Shown piece by piece: positions 51,792 through 60,566 of a stretch of DNA of 64,000 nucleotides (its first letter is position 1; each line of letters starts with the position of its first letter). The position numbers and the translations under genes were made by a program. The notes under the pieces were generated by a model. That model had not been told where the DNA came from, made no database searches, and saw nothing but the letters and a program-made list of their open reading frames with translations. This stretch comes from DASQBT01 sp963746955 (GTDB taxonomy: Bacteria > Pseudomonadota > Gammaproteobacteria > Burkholderiales > Thiobacillaceae): positions 1 through 64,000 of the forward strand of contig CAVVDR010000025.1 in assembly GCA_963746955.1 (NCBI GenBank), in the 5' to 3' direction.

Positions 51792-52781
51792 ATGAATTTG
51801 CCCTCCATTGTCCTCACCACTGGTGAACCTGCTGGCATCGGCCCCGATCTGGCGCTGCTGATCGCACGGCAGGAGTTGCCCTGCGCCCTGGTCGCGCTGG
51901 CCGATATTGAATTGCTTCACGAACGCGCCGCACTATTGGGTAATTCGGTCAAGCTGCAAGCCATTGGCGCTGACCAAGGGCCCAAGCCGCATCAGCCCGG
52001 CACCCTGCAGGTCTGGCACGAGCCCTTGGCGCAATCCAGCCAGGCGGGGAGACTGGATACACGCAATTCGCCCTATGTGCTGCGCCTGCTGGACCGGGCG
52101 GTTACCGCCTGCAAGGCTGGATCGGCTCAGGCAATGGTGACCGGCCCAGTGCACAAAGGCGTCATCAATGAGGCGGGCATTCCCTTTACCGGTCATACGG
52201 AATATCTGGCGGCAAAGACCGGGACCCGAAAAGTCGTCATGATGCTGACCGGCGGCGGACTGCGCGTCGCGCTGGCCACCACCCACCTGCCGCTGTCCGA
52301 AGTCTCCCGCGCCATCACACACGATGAACTCAGTTCCGTCATCTGCATCCTGCATACGGACTTGGTGGAAAGATTCGGCCTCCCCCATCCACGCATCGCA
52401 GTTTGCGGACTCAACCCCCACGCTGGCGAATCGGGTCACCTGGGCCGCGAGGAAATCGAGACCATCGCCCCGGTGTTGCAGGCCCTATGCAGTGAAGGCA
52501 TGGACCTGACCGGCCCCCACCCTGCCGACACCCTGTTCGCACAATTGCGCAAACAGCCTGCCGACGCGGTGCTGGCGATGTATCACGACCAGGGACTGCC
52601 AGTGCTCAAATACGCCAGCTTCGGCGCAGGAATCAACATCACCCTCGGCCTGCCACTGATTCGAACCTCGGTGGACCATGGCACTGCGCTGGATCTTGCC
52701 GGAACGGGAAACATTGAAACCGGTAGTCTCCACCAGGCTATCAAGCTTGCAGCCAAGCTCGCCGCCAGACAACGGCATTGA
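51792..52781 (+). CDS. pdxA: 4-hydroxythreonine-4-phosphate dehydrogenase
   Basis: 329 residues. NAD-dependent step of the DXP-dependent pyridoxal phosphate pathway. It has TTGEPAGIGPDL at the N-terminus, VTGPVHKGVINEAGIPFTGHTEYLA (metal His), GLNPHAGESGHLG and AMYHDQGLPVLKYASFG (metal His). I chose the ATG at 51792 (MNLPSIVLTTGEPAG), although a terminator hairpin abuts it and no Shine-Dalgarno sequence is visible. A GTG at 51747, 3 bp after the surA stop, would add 15 residues and translate through the hairpin. It is followed by rsmA. Confidence 0.94.
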   Translation: MNLPSIVLTTGEPAGIGPDLALLIARQELPCALVALADIELLHERAALLGNSVKLQAIGADQGPKPHQPGTLQVWHEPLAQSSQAGRLDTRNSPYVLRLLDRAVTACKAGSAQAMVTGPVHKGVINEAGIPFTGHTEYLAAKTGTRKVVMMLTGGGLRVALATTHLPLSEVSRAITHDELSSVICILHTDLVERFGLPHPRIAVCGLNPHAGESGHLGREEIETIAPVLQALCSEGMDLTGPHPADTLFAQLRKQPADAVLAMYHDQGLPVLKYASFGAGINITLGLPLIRTSVDHGTALDLAGTGNIETGSLHQAIKLAAKLAARQRH

Positions 52782-52802
52782 ACGGGCAGCTTGAGGAAAT
52801 AA

Positions 52803-52844
52803 ATGACATCAAGCCGCGTAAGAATGCCTTTCTCTGTCATTTGA
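52803..52844 (+). CDS. 13-codon upstream ORF in the rsmA leader
   Basis: Encodes MTSSRVRMPFSVI, out of frame with rsmA. It has GAGG with ideal 6-nt spacing, whereas the rsmA GTG, 11 nt after its stop, has none. It looks like a leader that delivers ribosomes to rsmA by reinitiation. Confidence 0.4.
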   Translation: MTSSRVRMPFSVI

Positions 52845-52855
52845 TTCCTGATCCT

Positions 52856-53683
52856 GTGAAACACGTCCCCCGCAAACGCTTTGGCCAGCACTTCCTCACC
52901 GACGAGGGCATCATTGGCGCCATCGTAGATGCGATCCACCCCACTCCGGACGAAGTACTGGTTGAAATCGGACCGGGGCTGGGCGCACTCACGCGGCCCC
53001 TGCTTGCTCGCATTCCCCACCTGCATGTGGTGGAATTGGACCGCGACATCATCGCCAGGCTGAAAATGACCTGGCCCCCGGAACGCCTCAACATCCACGA
53101 AGGCGATGTGTTGAAATTCGATTTCAAGCTTCTTGCGAGGCCCGAGGGGTCGCGGCAATCCAGCCAAGGCAGCACCACTGGAACAATCCGGGTCTGCGGT
53201 AACCTCCCTTACAACATCTCCAGCCCGCTGCTCTTCCACCTCATGGACTACGCCGAGGTCATCAGCGACATGACCTTCATGCTGCAGAAGGAAGTGGTCG
53301 ATCGCATGGTTGCCGCGCCGTCCACCCCCGCCTACGGCCGGCTCTCCGTCATGCTGCAGCGCCGCTTCCATCTGCAAGCCCTGTTCGACGTGCCGCCTGA
53401 AGCCTTCCACCCGCCGCCCAGGGTCGAATCCGCTGTTGTGCGCATGATTCCCAAACCCGGCAGTGAAATCGCGAAGATGGATGAAAAGTTGTTCGCCGAA
53501 ATCGTGGCCAGCGCATTTGCCATGCGACGCAAGACTTTGCGCAACACCCTGGCGAACAAGCTCAAGGTGGAAGAGTTTGCAAAACTTGGAATAGATGCCG
53601 GACTTCGCGCGGAGAATCTAGCGGTATCTGACTACGAAGCGATCGCTTTGCACATAGCAAATGGAAATGGTCTTCGTGATTAG
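52856..53683 (+). CDS. rsmA: 16S rRNA dimethyladenosine transferase (KsgA)
   Basis: 275 residues. Dimethylates A1518 and A1519 of 16S rRNA. It shows PRKRFGQHFL, the SAM loop VEIGPGLGALTRPLL, VVELDRD, GDVLKFDF and the catalytic CGNLPYNISSPLLF. A GTG at 52856 gives the usual N-terminus (MKHVPRKRFGQ); the frame is open from a TTG at 52778 but without a family-like sequence. Compared with usual sequences there is a Ser/Gly-rich insertion (RPEGSRQSSQGSTTG) just before the NLPY motif. It follows pdxA, as in many proteobacteria. Confidence 0.95.
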   Translation: MKHVPRKRFGQHFLTDEGIIGAIVDAIHPTPDEVLVEIGPGLGALTRPLLARIPHLHVVELDRDIIARLKMTWPPERLNIHEGDVLKFDFKLLARPEGSRQSSQGSTTGTIRVCGNLPYNISSPLLFHLMDYAEVISDMTFMLQKEVVDRMVAAPSTPAYGRLSVMLQRRFHLQALFDVPPEAFHPPPRVESAVVRMIPKPGSEIAKMDEKLFAEIVASAFAMRRKTLRNTLANKLKVEEFAKLGIDAGLRAENLAVSDYEAIALHIANGNGLRD

Positions 53684-53928
53684 ACTTGCTATGCAAGGCG
53701 TGACCGTCGTCACACGCAATCAATGGAAAGTGCGAAGCAAGTGCCCGCCAGTTGGCCGACACTTGCCGATCAGATGAATGTGGTTGACGGTCTGCAACAG
53801 AAGCGATAGCAGTTCGTCTGCCACTCCACCTAAAGACACTTTCGGGCATCACTCTGTACTTTCCCGGCCCAGAATAATGGCCCTGCCAACAGCGAGCGGG
53901 AGCCGGTTGCGCTCCCGGTCATATCAGA

Positions 53929-54459
53929 TCAGCGGCGATCGTACTCGCCAGGGCGGCCCATGTTGCCTGGACGGCCCGTATCACCGGGACGACCAGCAGG
54001 GGCAACCTGCTCCCGGTCTCGCTGTTCAAACGTGATGTGCTTTGCCGCTTCAGCCAGACGCTGTTCCAGGCTGACAATTTCATTCGGCCCAAGACGGCCG
54101 TCGGCCAAATAGCTGCGCTCCAGGTTGGCGATGGCCAGATGTTCGCGCAGAAGACCGACGGCTTCACGCGAGGTGAGCTTGCCGCTCTCCATGCCGTTCA
54201 GGATGCGCTGCAATTGCTGATCTTGACGTTGGTCCAATTGCGCTTGGCGTTGCTTCATGGTGGCGATGATTTGCGCCTGCTGGTAAGCCGGATTGGCCGC
54301 CCAGGGATTGGCATTCGGCGCGGCCCCGTACCAGGGATTGGTGGTCGGCGCTCCGCCGTAATAGCCGTAGCCGTTATCGGCCTGGCTGGTACCCACGGTC
54401 AGGGTCAGGCTTGTCAAGCCGAGCAGGGACAGGGTCTTGAGAGTAGTTGCAATCTTCAT
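53929..54459 (-). CDS. secreted small protein of unknown function
   Basis: 176-residue precursor. Signal peptide KTLSLLGLTSLTLTVGTSQA, then a Gly/Tyr/Pro/Asn-rich segment (NGYGYYGGAPTTNPWYGAAP), a Gln-rich helix (QRQAQLDQRQDQQLQRILNG), a helical core with SREAVGLLREHLAIANLERSYLADG, and a C-terminal run of GRPG-type repeats (DTGRPGNMGRPGEY). AAGGAG is 7 nt upstream of the ATG. It is likely periplasmic. Pattern is reminiscent of EF-hand-like or Spy-like envelope proteins, but I cannot assign a family. Confidence 0.75.
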   Translation of the reverse strand: MKIATTLKTLSLLGLTSLTLTVGTSQADNGYGYYGGAPTTNPWYGAAPNANPWAANPAYQQAQIIATMKQRQAQLDQRQDQQLQRILNGMESGKLTSREAVGLLREHLAIANLERSYLADGRLGPNEIVSLEQRLAEAAKHITFEQRDREQVAPAGRPGDTGRPGNMGRPGEYDRR

Positions 54460-54838
54460 GGTGCTGCTCCTTTTTTTAAATTGCTGGCCCCGAACCATTC
54501 GACGCCAGACACTCAATACGATAATGATGAGATGCACCGCTGGTGTGTCAATTACGTGTGCATGTGTAAGCAGATGTAACCGCTTTCCAGAATGCCGAGC
54601 GCCCGGTCTTCGGGCAAGTCGGTCTCGGATCAGGTCACTCAGGCTCCGGCTACCCGCTTGCCGCGCCGCTCCCAAGCTTGCCACTGTACACCACCCGGTC
54701 ACGAATAGAGTCGCGAAGGTCCGTAGCGCGATAACGAGCCAATCTCACATTACCTTCCAGCCGAGAGCCATCGCTGCGGAGCGGCGCTTCAGCGACGAGC
54801 CGATGACTTCCCCAAATGGAGTGATCCCTGCCCCCCAT
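54460..54838. other. intergenic region between secreted protein and gloA
   Basis: 379 bp. It should contain the promoter of the secreted-protein gene near its left end (an A/T-rich TTTAAAAAAAGGAG leader is visible on the minus strand) and the 3' end of the gloA transcript. I saw no gene or strong repeat. Confidence 0.4.
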
Positions 54839-55246
54839 TCAACTCTGCCTCGCCCATCCCGCCGTGCCACTCTGGATGAATTCGATCTTGTACCCGTCCG
54901 GATCCTGCACGAATGCAATTACGGTAGAACCATGCTTCATCGGCCCGGCTTCGCGTGTGACGGTTCCGCCATTGACCTTGACCGATTCACAAGCCTTGTA
55001 GGCATCGTCCACCTCAATGGCGATATGGCCGTAGGCGTTGCCCAGGTCGTATTTGTCCGTGTCCCAGTTGTAAGTGAGTTCAAGCACGGCGGCTTTGTCT
55101 TCAGTGTCAAAGCCCACGAAGGCCAGCGTGAATTTTCCATCGGGATAATCCTTCTTCCGCAACAACTTCATGCCCAGGACGCGCGTGTAGAAATCTATCG
55201 ATCTGTCGAGATTGCCGACGCGCAACATTGTATGCAGTATTTTCAT
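54839..55246 (-). CDS. gloA: lactoylglutathione lyase (glyoxalase I)
   Basis: 135 residues. Isomerises the methylglyoxal-glutathione hemithioacetal. Metal ligands can be matched: His in KILHTMLRV, Glu in VLELTYNW, His in YGHIAIEV and Glu in YKIEFIQ. NLDRSIDFYTRVLGMKLLRKKD and NGGTVTREAGPMKHG are standard. AGGAGG lies 4-5 nt before the ATG at 55246 and overlaps the end of the upstream metalloprotease gene, so they are probably co-transcribed. The length fits Ni-dependent bacterial GloA. Confidence 0.95.
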   Translation of the reverse strand: MKILHTMLRVGNLDRSIDFYTRVLGMKLLRKKDYPDGKFTLAFVGFDTEDKAAVLELTYNWDTDKYDLGNAYGHIAIEVDDAYKACESVKVNGGTVTREAGPMKHGSTVIAFVQDPDGYKIEFIQSGTAGWARQS

Positions 55247-55254
55247 CGTTCCTC

Positions 55255-55962
55255 CTAGACCAGCATCAATCTGTTGCCATTCTTCCTGAGCCACTCCCTC
55301 CCGCTGTCTGCTCCCGTATACAAGGCATCCACCTGACGCCAGAATCGCGCCGAATGGTCGAGGTGGACAAGATGGGCGACTTCATGGGCCGCGACATAAT
55401 CGATCACCTCAAGCGGCGCCTGGATCAAGCGCCAGTTCAGCCGGATGCGGCCATCCGGATGGCAAATGCCCCACTGGGAGCGGGCATTGGACAGGGCAAA
55501 GGCGGGCCGCCGGCCCAGGCATCGGGCAAACTGCCGCACACGCCTGGCCAACAGGCGCTGCGCCCGATGGCGCAGCCATTCCTTGACCAGGTCAGCCACT
55601 TCTTCGGAGTGGGTGCAGGACACCCACAGCACCCGGCCCACCCGGCGCACATCGGTAAACAGGCAGGGAACGACGCGCAGTTTCAACCTCACGCCCAGAT
55701 AGGACAGAGCTGCGCCGTCCTTCCACGCGAATTCCGGCTGATGGCTTGATTGCGTCTCTTTGAGGGTACGGATCAGCCAAGCCTCGCGCTCGCGGATGAA
55801 TTCATCGATTTCCGTCCGCGGCACCCACCAGGGTACGTTGACCCGCACGCCCGCTTGGTTCACGCTAAGCGCCAAGGACTTGCGCCGGCTGCGGGTCAGA
55901 ACATAGGGCACGCTCAGGCCGCCGAGCGCAAGAGTCCCCTGTTCAGTGCGCTTTCGTGGCAT
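55255..55962 (-). CDS. YgjP-like zinc metallopeptidase (M48/WLM superfamily)
   Basis: 235 residues. The C-terminal zinc motif is HEVAHLVHLDHSARFWRQV (HExxH with a third His downstream), preceded by ARSQWGICHPDGRIRLNWRLIQAP, the DUF45/YgjP hallmark. The N-terminal half is basic and beta-rich, with LTRSRRKSLALSVNQAGVRVNVP. Cytoplasmic, physiological substrate unknown. It overlaps the plsC end by 20 bp and is immediately upstream of gloA. Confidence 0.9.
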   Translation of the reverse strand: MPRKRTEQGTLALGGLSVPYVLTRSRRKSLALSVNQAGVRVNVPWWVPRTEIDEFIREREAWLIRTLKETQSSHQPEFAWKDGAALSYLGVRLKLRVVPCLFTDVRRVGRVLWVSCTHSEEVADLVKEWLRHRAQRLLARRVRQFARCLGRRPAFALSNARSQWGICHPDGRIRLNWRLIQAPLEVIDYVAAHEVAHLVHLDHSARFWRQVDALYTGADSGREWLRKNGNRLMLV

Positions 55963-56665
55963 GGGGCAGGCGGATCATTTCCGCTTCTATCCAATCGCGG
56001 ACTTTTTGATTAAGTGCATCGGCCTTGAGTCCGGCAGATTCGATCACCGGGCCGATGCTGAGGGTAATGGTTCCGGGACGCTTGAAGAACGCATTCTTGG
56101 ACCAGACCTCCCCGGCATTGTGCGCCACCGGCAACACGGGGGTTTGGGTATGGGTGGCCAGCCAGGCCCCGCCAATGCCGTAACGGCCGATTTCGCCGGG
56201 TTTGATCCGGGTGCCCTCGGGAAAGATGAGTATCCAAAAGCCTTGCGCCAGCCGTTCCCTGCCTTGGGCCACGATCTGCCTGAGGGCCTCTTTGCCTGCA
56301 TTGCGGTTGATGGCGATCGGCGACAGCATGCGCATGCCCCACCCAAAAAAGGGAATGTAGAGCAGTTCGCGCTTGAGGACGATCACCTGGGGGGGCAGCA
56401 ATATCGGCAGGGCAATTGTCTCCCATGCCGATTGGTGTTTGGCCATCACTACCACCGGGGTATGCGGCAAATTTTCCAGTCCCTTCATCTCATAACGGAT
56501 GCCGCAGATGACTCTGGCCAGCCACACAATCAGCCGGTTCCATTGGCTGATGATGCGGTAGCGGGTAAGGGGTCCGAATGGAAAGGTCAGCAGAGAAAGG
56601 ATCCCGAACACGATGGTCAACAAGCCCTGGAACAATGCAAACAGCGTAGAACGCAGAATGATCAT
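55943..56665 (-). CDS. plsC: 1-acyl-sn-glycerol-3-phosphate acyltransferase
   Basis: 240 residues, inner membrane. Adds the second acyl chain to make phosphatidic acid. An N-terminal TM region (TLFALFQGLLTIVFGILSLL) is followed by the block I motif KHQSAWET (HxxxxE variant of HxxxxD, seen in betaproteobacterial PlsC), block II INRNAGKEALRQI, block III FPEGTRIKPGE and block IV VLPVAHNAGEVW. It overlaps gmhB by 4 bp (ATGA). Confidence 0.93.
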   Translation of the reverse strand: MIILRSTLFALFQGLLTIVFGILSLLTFPFGPLTRYRIISQWNRLIVWLARVICGIRYEMKGLENLPHTPVVVMAKHQSAWETIALPILLPPQVIVLKRELLYIPFFGWGMRMLSPIAINRNAGKEALRQIVAQGRERLAQGFWILIFPEGTRIKPGEIGRYGIGGAWLATHTQTPVLPVAHNAGEVWSKNAFFKRPGTITLSIGPVIESAGLKADALNQKVRDWIEAEMIRLPHATKAH

Positions 56666-57213
56666 TCGCCCTTGTCTGTTGTCTTAAGCAAGGCCTCGAC
56701 TGCCTGAGCTAGATCGTCGAAGATTTCGGTGCCCTTGGGAAAGGCTCCTGCTGCGTGGGTTCTTCTGCCTTTGCCGGTCAGCACCAGTGTGGGCGCCGCA
56801 CCCACTTGTTCCGCAGCCTGCAAATCCCGCAGCGAGTCGCCGATGGCCGGCACGCCGGTCAGATCTACATGGAACCGCTCGGCAATCTGGCGGAACAGAC
56901 CGGCCTTGGGTTTGCGGCAATCGCAACCAGACTCGGCCGGATGCGGGCACAGAAAAACCGCGTCGATCTGGCCGCCGGCGCCCATCACGGCCTTGTGCAT
57001 CTTGGCGTTAATGGCATTGAGGGTTGCCATGTTGAACAGCCCGCGCCCCACGCCGGACTGGTTGCTGGCCACCACCACCCGATAACCCTCGTGATTGAGG
57101 CGCGCGATCGCCTCCAGGCTGCCCGGTATGGGCTTCCATTCCTCCGGACTTCTGATGAATTTGTCCGAATCGAAATTGATGACGCCGTCGCGGTCAAGAA
57201 TAACGAGCTTCAT
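56662..57213 (-). CDS. gmhB: D-glycero-beta-D-manno-heptose-1,7-bisphosphate 7-phosphatase
   Basis: 183 residues, HAD superfamily. Makes the heptose precursor of the LPS inner core. Motif I LDRDGVINFDSDKFI, motif II ASNQSGVGRG, the zinc-binding CPHPAESGCDCRKPKAGL (three Cys and one His), and motif IV GDSLRDLQAA. I chose ATG 57213 (MKLVILDRDG); the longer frame to 57312 lacks family sequence. It is downstream of glyS and overlaps plsC. Confidence 0.95.
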   Translation of the reverse strand: MKLVILDRDGVINFDSDKFIRSPEEWKPIPGSLEAIARLNHEGYRVVVASNQSGVGRGLFNMATLNAINAKMHKAVMGAGGQIDAVFLCPHPAESGCDCRKPKAGLFRQIAERFHVDLTGVPAIGDSLRDLQAAEQVGAAPTLVLTGKGRRTHAAGAFPKGTEIFDDLAQAVEALLKTTDKGE

Positions 57214-57268
57214 GAATAAATAAGTATAGGCCCTGGCGCACATTCGGGAAATATTGGAATATCTTGCC

Positions 57269-57379
57269 ATGCCCCAACCGCGCTTCCACCCGAAACTGAT
57301 TCTGGCCGCCAAACTGGCTGCGGCCTGCAGCCTGTGTCTGGGGGTCGTGCTGCTGGTGATCTGGCTGACCGGATACTAG
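57269..57379 (+). CDS. possible 36-residue membrane peptide
   Basis: Plus-strand frame starting MPQPRFHPKL, then one long hydrophobic helix (LAAACSLCLGVVLLVIWLTG). It lies in the gap between gmhB and glyS, which are on the other strand. A weak TGGA is 11 nt upstream. The basic N-terminus plus single helix is credible for a small membrane protein, but the frame could also be chance. Confidence 0.35.
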   Translation: MPQPRFHPKLILAAKLAAACSLCLGVVLLVIWLTGY

Positions 57380-57392
57380 GCCAGCCGGCAGA

Positions 57393-59555
57393 TCAAGCGG
57401 CAAGTTTGGAGAGATCGGCCACGCGATTCATGGTCTGGTGCAACTCATTCAATAGCGCCAGGCGGTTGTTCCGAAGTGCCGTGTCGTCACTGTTCACCAT
57501 GACTCTGTCGAAGAACGCATCAACCGGCGCCTTCAATGCTGCCAAAGCTTGCAGCGAAGCAGTGTAATCGCCTGCCTCAAACGCCGCATCGGCCCTGGGC
57601 TTGATTTGTGCAAGGGCATCATTGAGTGCCATCTCGGCAGTTTCCTTGAACAAGCCAGTGTCGATCTCAGTTGGGACACCTTCCTCCAATTTCTTTAGGA
57701 TATTGCCCACGCGCTTGTTGGCTGCGGCCAGATTTCCTGCTTCCGGCAGTGACGCGAACGCGCGCACAGCCAGAAGCTGCCGGGGAACGATATCAATGCG
57801 TGTCGGGCGCATGCACAGTACCGCATCGACCTCATTGGCGGTGTAGGCCTGCTCGCGCAGCAAACCACCCAGCCGTTCAAACATGAAGGTTTCGAGGTCG
57901 GTATGAGCATCGCCCAGCAGCCCCCGAGGGAACGCAGCAAACGCCGAATTCACCATATCAAAGAGCCGCAAGGGCAGCGATTTCTCGATCAACATGCGCA
58001 ATATGCCCAGAGCATGCCGGCGCAGCGCAAATGGATCCCGGTCGCCGGTGGGAACCTGTTCAATGCCAAACATGCCGGCCAGAGTTTCCAGCTTGTCCGC
58101 CAGTGCCACCACCACGCCAACCTGATTGCGCGGCAGTTCGTCACCGGCGAAGCGGGGTTTGTAATGATCCTCGATGGCGAAGGCGATCTCGTCGCCCAGT
58201 CCGTCATGCTGCGCATAATAGCGTCCCATAATGCCTTGCAACTCGGGAAATTCGCCCACCATATCGGTAAGCAAATCAGCCTTGGCCAACAGTGCGGCAC
58301 GGTCGGCCAACATCGCCAGTTTTTCTCCGCCGAGTTTCTCGCCAATAGCCCGGGCAATCGCCATGACGCGCTCCACTCGCTCGCCCTGAGTGCCGAGTTT
58401 GTTGTGATACACCACTCTTGCCAGTCCCGGCACGCGCGATTCCAGCGGTTTTTTGCGGTCCTGATCGAAGAAGAATTTGGCATCAGCCAGCCGCGGCTGC
58501 ACCACGCGCTCGTTGCCGCCAATCACGGCAGAGCTGTCGGTGGGTGAAATGTTGGAAACGATCAGGAACTTGTTGGTGAGCTTGCCGTCGCTACCCAACA
58601 GGGGAAAGTATTTCTGGTTGGCCTTCATGGTTAGGATCAGACATTCCTGCGGCACTTCAAGGAACGCCTCCTCGAACTGACCGATCAACACATTGGGGCG
58701 CTCAACCAGCGCCGTCACTTCATCGAGCAAGGCTTCGTCATCAATTTCTTTGAGATTCTTACCGGCCTTCGCTGCAGCCTCCTTCACTTTGCGTTTAATC
58801 TCGTCGCGTCGCTTGGCGAAGCTCGCAATCACCGCGCCTTCCTTTTCCAACTGCGCAACGTAACTGTCGGCAGTCCTGAGTACGATGGGATCAGCGCTCG
58901 ACTCGAAGCGATGGCCATGGGTCTTGTTGCCCGCATTCAAGCCGAGTACAGACACCGGCACAACTTCCGCGCCATGCAGTGCGATGAGCCCATGCGCGGG
59001 ACGCACGAAGTTCACCGTGGTCCAGCCGTCGGCGAGTTGATACGTCATGGTCTTGGGGATCGGCAGTGCTGCAAGCGCTGCTTCGAGAGCTTTTTGCAAT
59101 CCGTCTGCCAGCGTTGCGCCTTTCGCCACGCTGTCAAAGAACAGGAACTCGACCTTGCCGACTGACTCGCGGCGCAGTTTTGCCACAGCACTTGCGTCAG
59201 TTCCAAGTGCAGCCAGCTTCTTCATCAGCTCAGGAGTTGCATTGCCGTTCGCGTCGAGACCGACGCTGACCGGCATCAACTTACTTGCATGATGCATTTC
59301 AGGAGCATTAGTGCGAACTCCTCGTATCAAAGTTGCCAGCCTGCGAGGAGAAACAAAGGGTTCAGAAGGTCGCAAATCTGGCTCGCTTTCATTGGGCGAG
59401 ATCGTCGCATTGAGGTCTATCAGCCACTGGCTATTCAAGGAGGCATAGAGGTTGACTGAGAATGCCGCGCCTAGCTTCTTCAATGCCTTGGGCGGCAGTT
59501 CCTCGACCAGCAATTCGACCAATAGATTTGCCGTCTTGACCGAATCAGTACCCAT
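57393..59555 (-). CDS. glyS: glycyl-tRNA synthetase beta subunit
   Basis: 720 residues, full length for the alpha2beta2 bacterial enzyme. It starts NLLVELLVEELPPKALKKLG and contains HGHRFESS, ECLILTMKANQKYFPL, FFFDQDRKKPLESR, GELPELQGIMGRYYA-like GEFPELQGIMGRYYAQHDG and a C-terminal anticodon-binding DALR-like region. It binds tRNA-Gly and is essential for charging. It starts 2 bp after the glyQ stop on the same strand. Confidence 0.97.
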   Translation of the reverse strand: MGTDSVKTANLLVELLVEELPPKALKKLGAAFSVNLYASLNSQWLIDLNATISPNESEPDLRPSEPFVSPRRLATLIRGVRTNAPEMHHASKLMPVSVGLDANGNATPELMKKLAALGTDASAVAKLRRESVGKVEFLFFDSVAKGATLADGLQKALEAALAALPIPKTMTYQLADGWTTVNFVRPAHGLIALHGAEVVPVSVLGLNAGNKTHGHRFESSADPIVLRTADSYVAQLEKEGAVIASFAKRRDEIKRKVKEAAAKAGKNLKEIDDEALLDEVTALVERPNVLIGQFEEAFLEVPQECLILTMKANQKYFPLLGSDGKLTNKFLIVSNISPTDSSAVIGGNERVVQPRLADAKFFFDQDRKKPLESRVPGLARVVYHNKLGTQGERVERVMAIARAIGEKLGGEKLAMLADRAALLAKADLLTDMVGEFPELQGIMGRYYAQHDGLGDEIAFAIEDHYKPRFAGDELPRNQVGVVVALADKLETLAGMFGIEQVPTGDRDPFALRRHALGILRMLIEKSLPLRLFDMVNSAFAAFPRGLLGDAHTDLETFMFERLGGLLREQAYTANEVDAVLCMRPTRIDIVPRQLLAVRAFASLPEAGNLAAANKRVGNILKKLEEGVPTEIDTGLFKETAEMALNDALAQIKPRADAAFEAGDYTASLQALAALKAPVDAFFDRVMVNSDDTALRNNRLALLNELHQTMNRVADLSKLAA

Positions 59556-59557
59556 GC

Positions 59558-60478
59558 TCAGGCCGCCTCTTCTTTAGCCAGTTGTGCCAACACTTCCTTC
59601 GCCCATGCCTTGGGCGCCATGGGAAAACCAAGTCGGGCGCGGCTGTCGAGATAACTTTTCGCCACGCTTCTGGCGAGATTGCGGATGCGGCCGATGTAGG
59701 CGGCACGCTCGGTGACGGAAATCGCGCCGCGCGCATCCAGCAAGTTAAAGGTGTGGGCGGCTTTCAGCACCTGCTCATAGGCGGGTAGCGCAAGTTTCTG
59801 CTCCATCAGATGCTGCGCATGTCTTTCGTGCGCACCAAAAGCAGTCAACAAGAACTCGACATCGCTGTGCTCAAAATTGTAGGCCGACTGCTCGACTTCA
59901 TTCTGGTGATAGACATCACGGTAAGTGAGCCCCTCCGCCCATGTCAGGTCGAACACGCTTTCCACCCCCTGCAGGTACATGGCCAGACGCTCAATGCCGT
60001 AGGTGATTTCGCCGGTAATGGGTTTGCAGTCGATGCCGCCAACCTGCTGGAAATAGGTGAACTGGGTGACCTCCATGCCGTTCAGCCAGACTTCCCAGCC
60101 TAGCCCCCAGGCACCGAGGGTGGGGTTTTCCCAGTCGTCCTCGACAAAGCGCACGTCGTTCTTCCTGAGATCCAAACCGAGGGCTTCGAGCGAGCCGAGA
60201 TACAGCTCAAGGATATCGGCGGGCGCGGGCTTCAACACCACCTGGAATTGGTAGTAGTGCTGCAGGCGGTTGGGATTCTCCCCGTAGCGGCCGTCCTTGG
60301 GCCGGCGCGAAGGCTGTACGTAGGCGGCCTTCCAGGGTTCCGGCCCCAGAGCGCGCAGGAAGGTGGCGGTGTGGCTGGTGCCCGCGCCGACCTCCATGTC
60401 ATAGGGTTGCAACAGGGCGCAACCCTGTTTGGCCCAGTAGCTTTGCAGGGCCAAGATGATGTCCTGGAAACTTCGCAT
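59558..60478 (-). CDS. glyQ: glycyl-tRNA synthetase alpha subunit
   Basis: 306 residues, standard length. Class II catalytic subunit forming glycyl-adenylate. Motifs: FQDIILALQSYWAKQGCALLQPYDMEVGAGTSHTATFLRALGPEPW region (described by segments), PSRRPKDGRYGENPNRLQHYYQFQV with motif 2, GIDCKPITGEITYGIERLAMYLQGV with motif 3, and the C-terminal ERAAYIGRIRNLARSVA. Paired with glyS. Begins right after a convergently facing YggS-like gene pair region; the 5' gap to YggS is 88 bp. Confidence 0.97.
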   Translation of the reverse strand: MRSFQDIILALQSYWAKQGCALLQPYDMEVGAGTSHTATFLRALGPEPWKAAYVQPSRRPKDGRYGENPNRLQHYYQFQVVLKPAPADILELYLGSLEALGLDLRKNDVRFVEDDWENPTLGAWGLGWEVWLNGMEVTQFTYFQQVGGIDCKPITGEITYGIERLAMYLQGVESVFDLTWAEGLTYRDVYHQNEVEQSAYNFEHSDVEFLLTAFGAHERHAQHLMEQKLALPAYEQVLKAAHTFNLLDARGAISVTERAAYIGRIRNLARSVAKSYLDSRARLGFPMAPKAWAKEVLAQLAKEEAA

Positions 60479-60566
60479 AGGGGGTGCGGCTGGCTAAAAG
60501 CGCCCATTCTAACCCGGCGCAGGCATATGCCCTGTCCTTCCCCATTCATGCGATCAGCGCAGTGCG

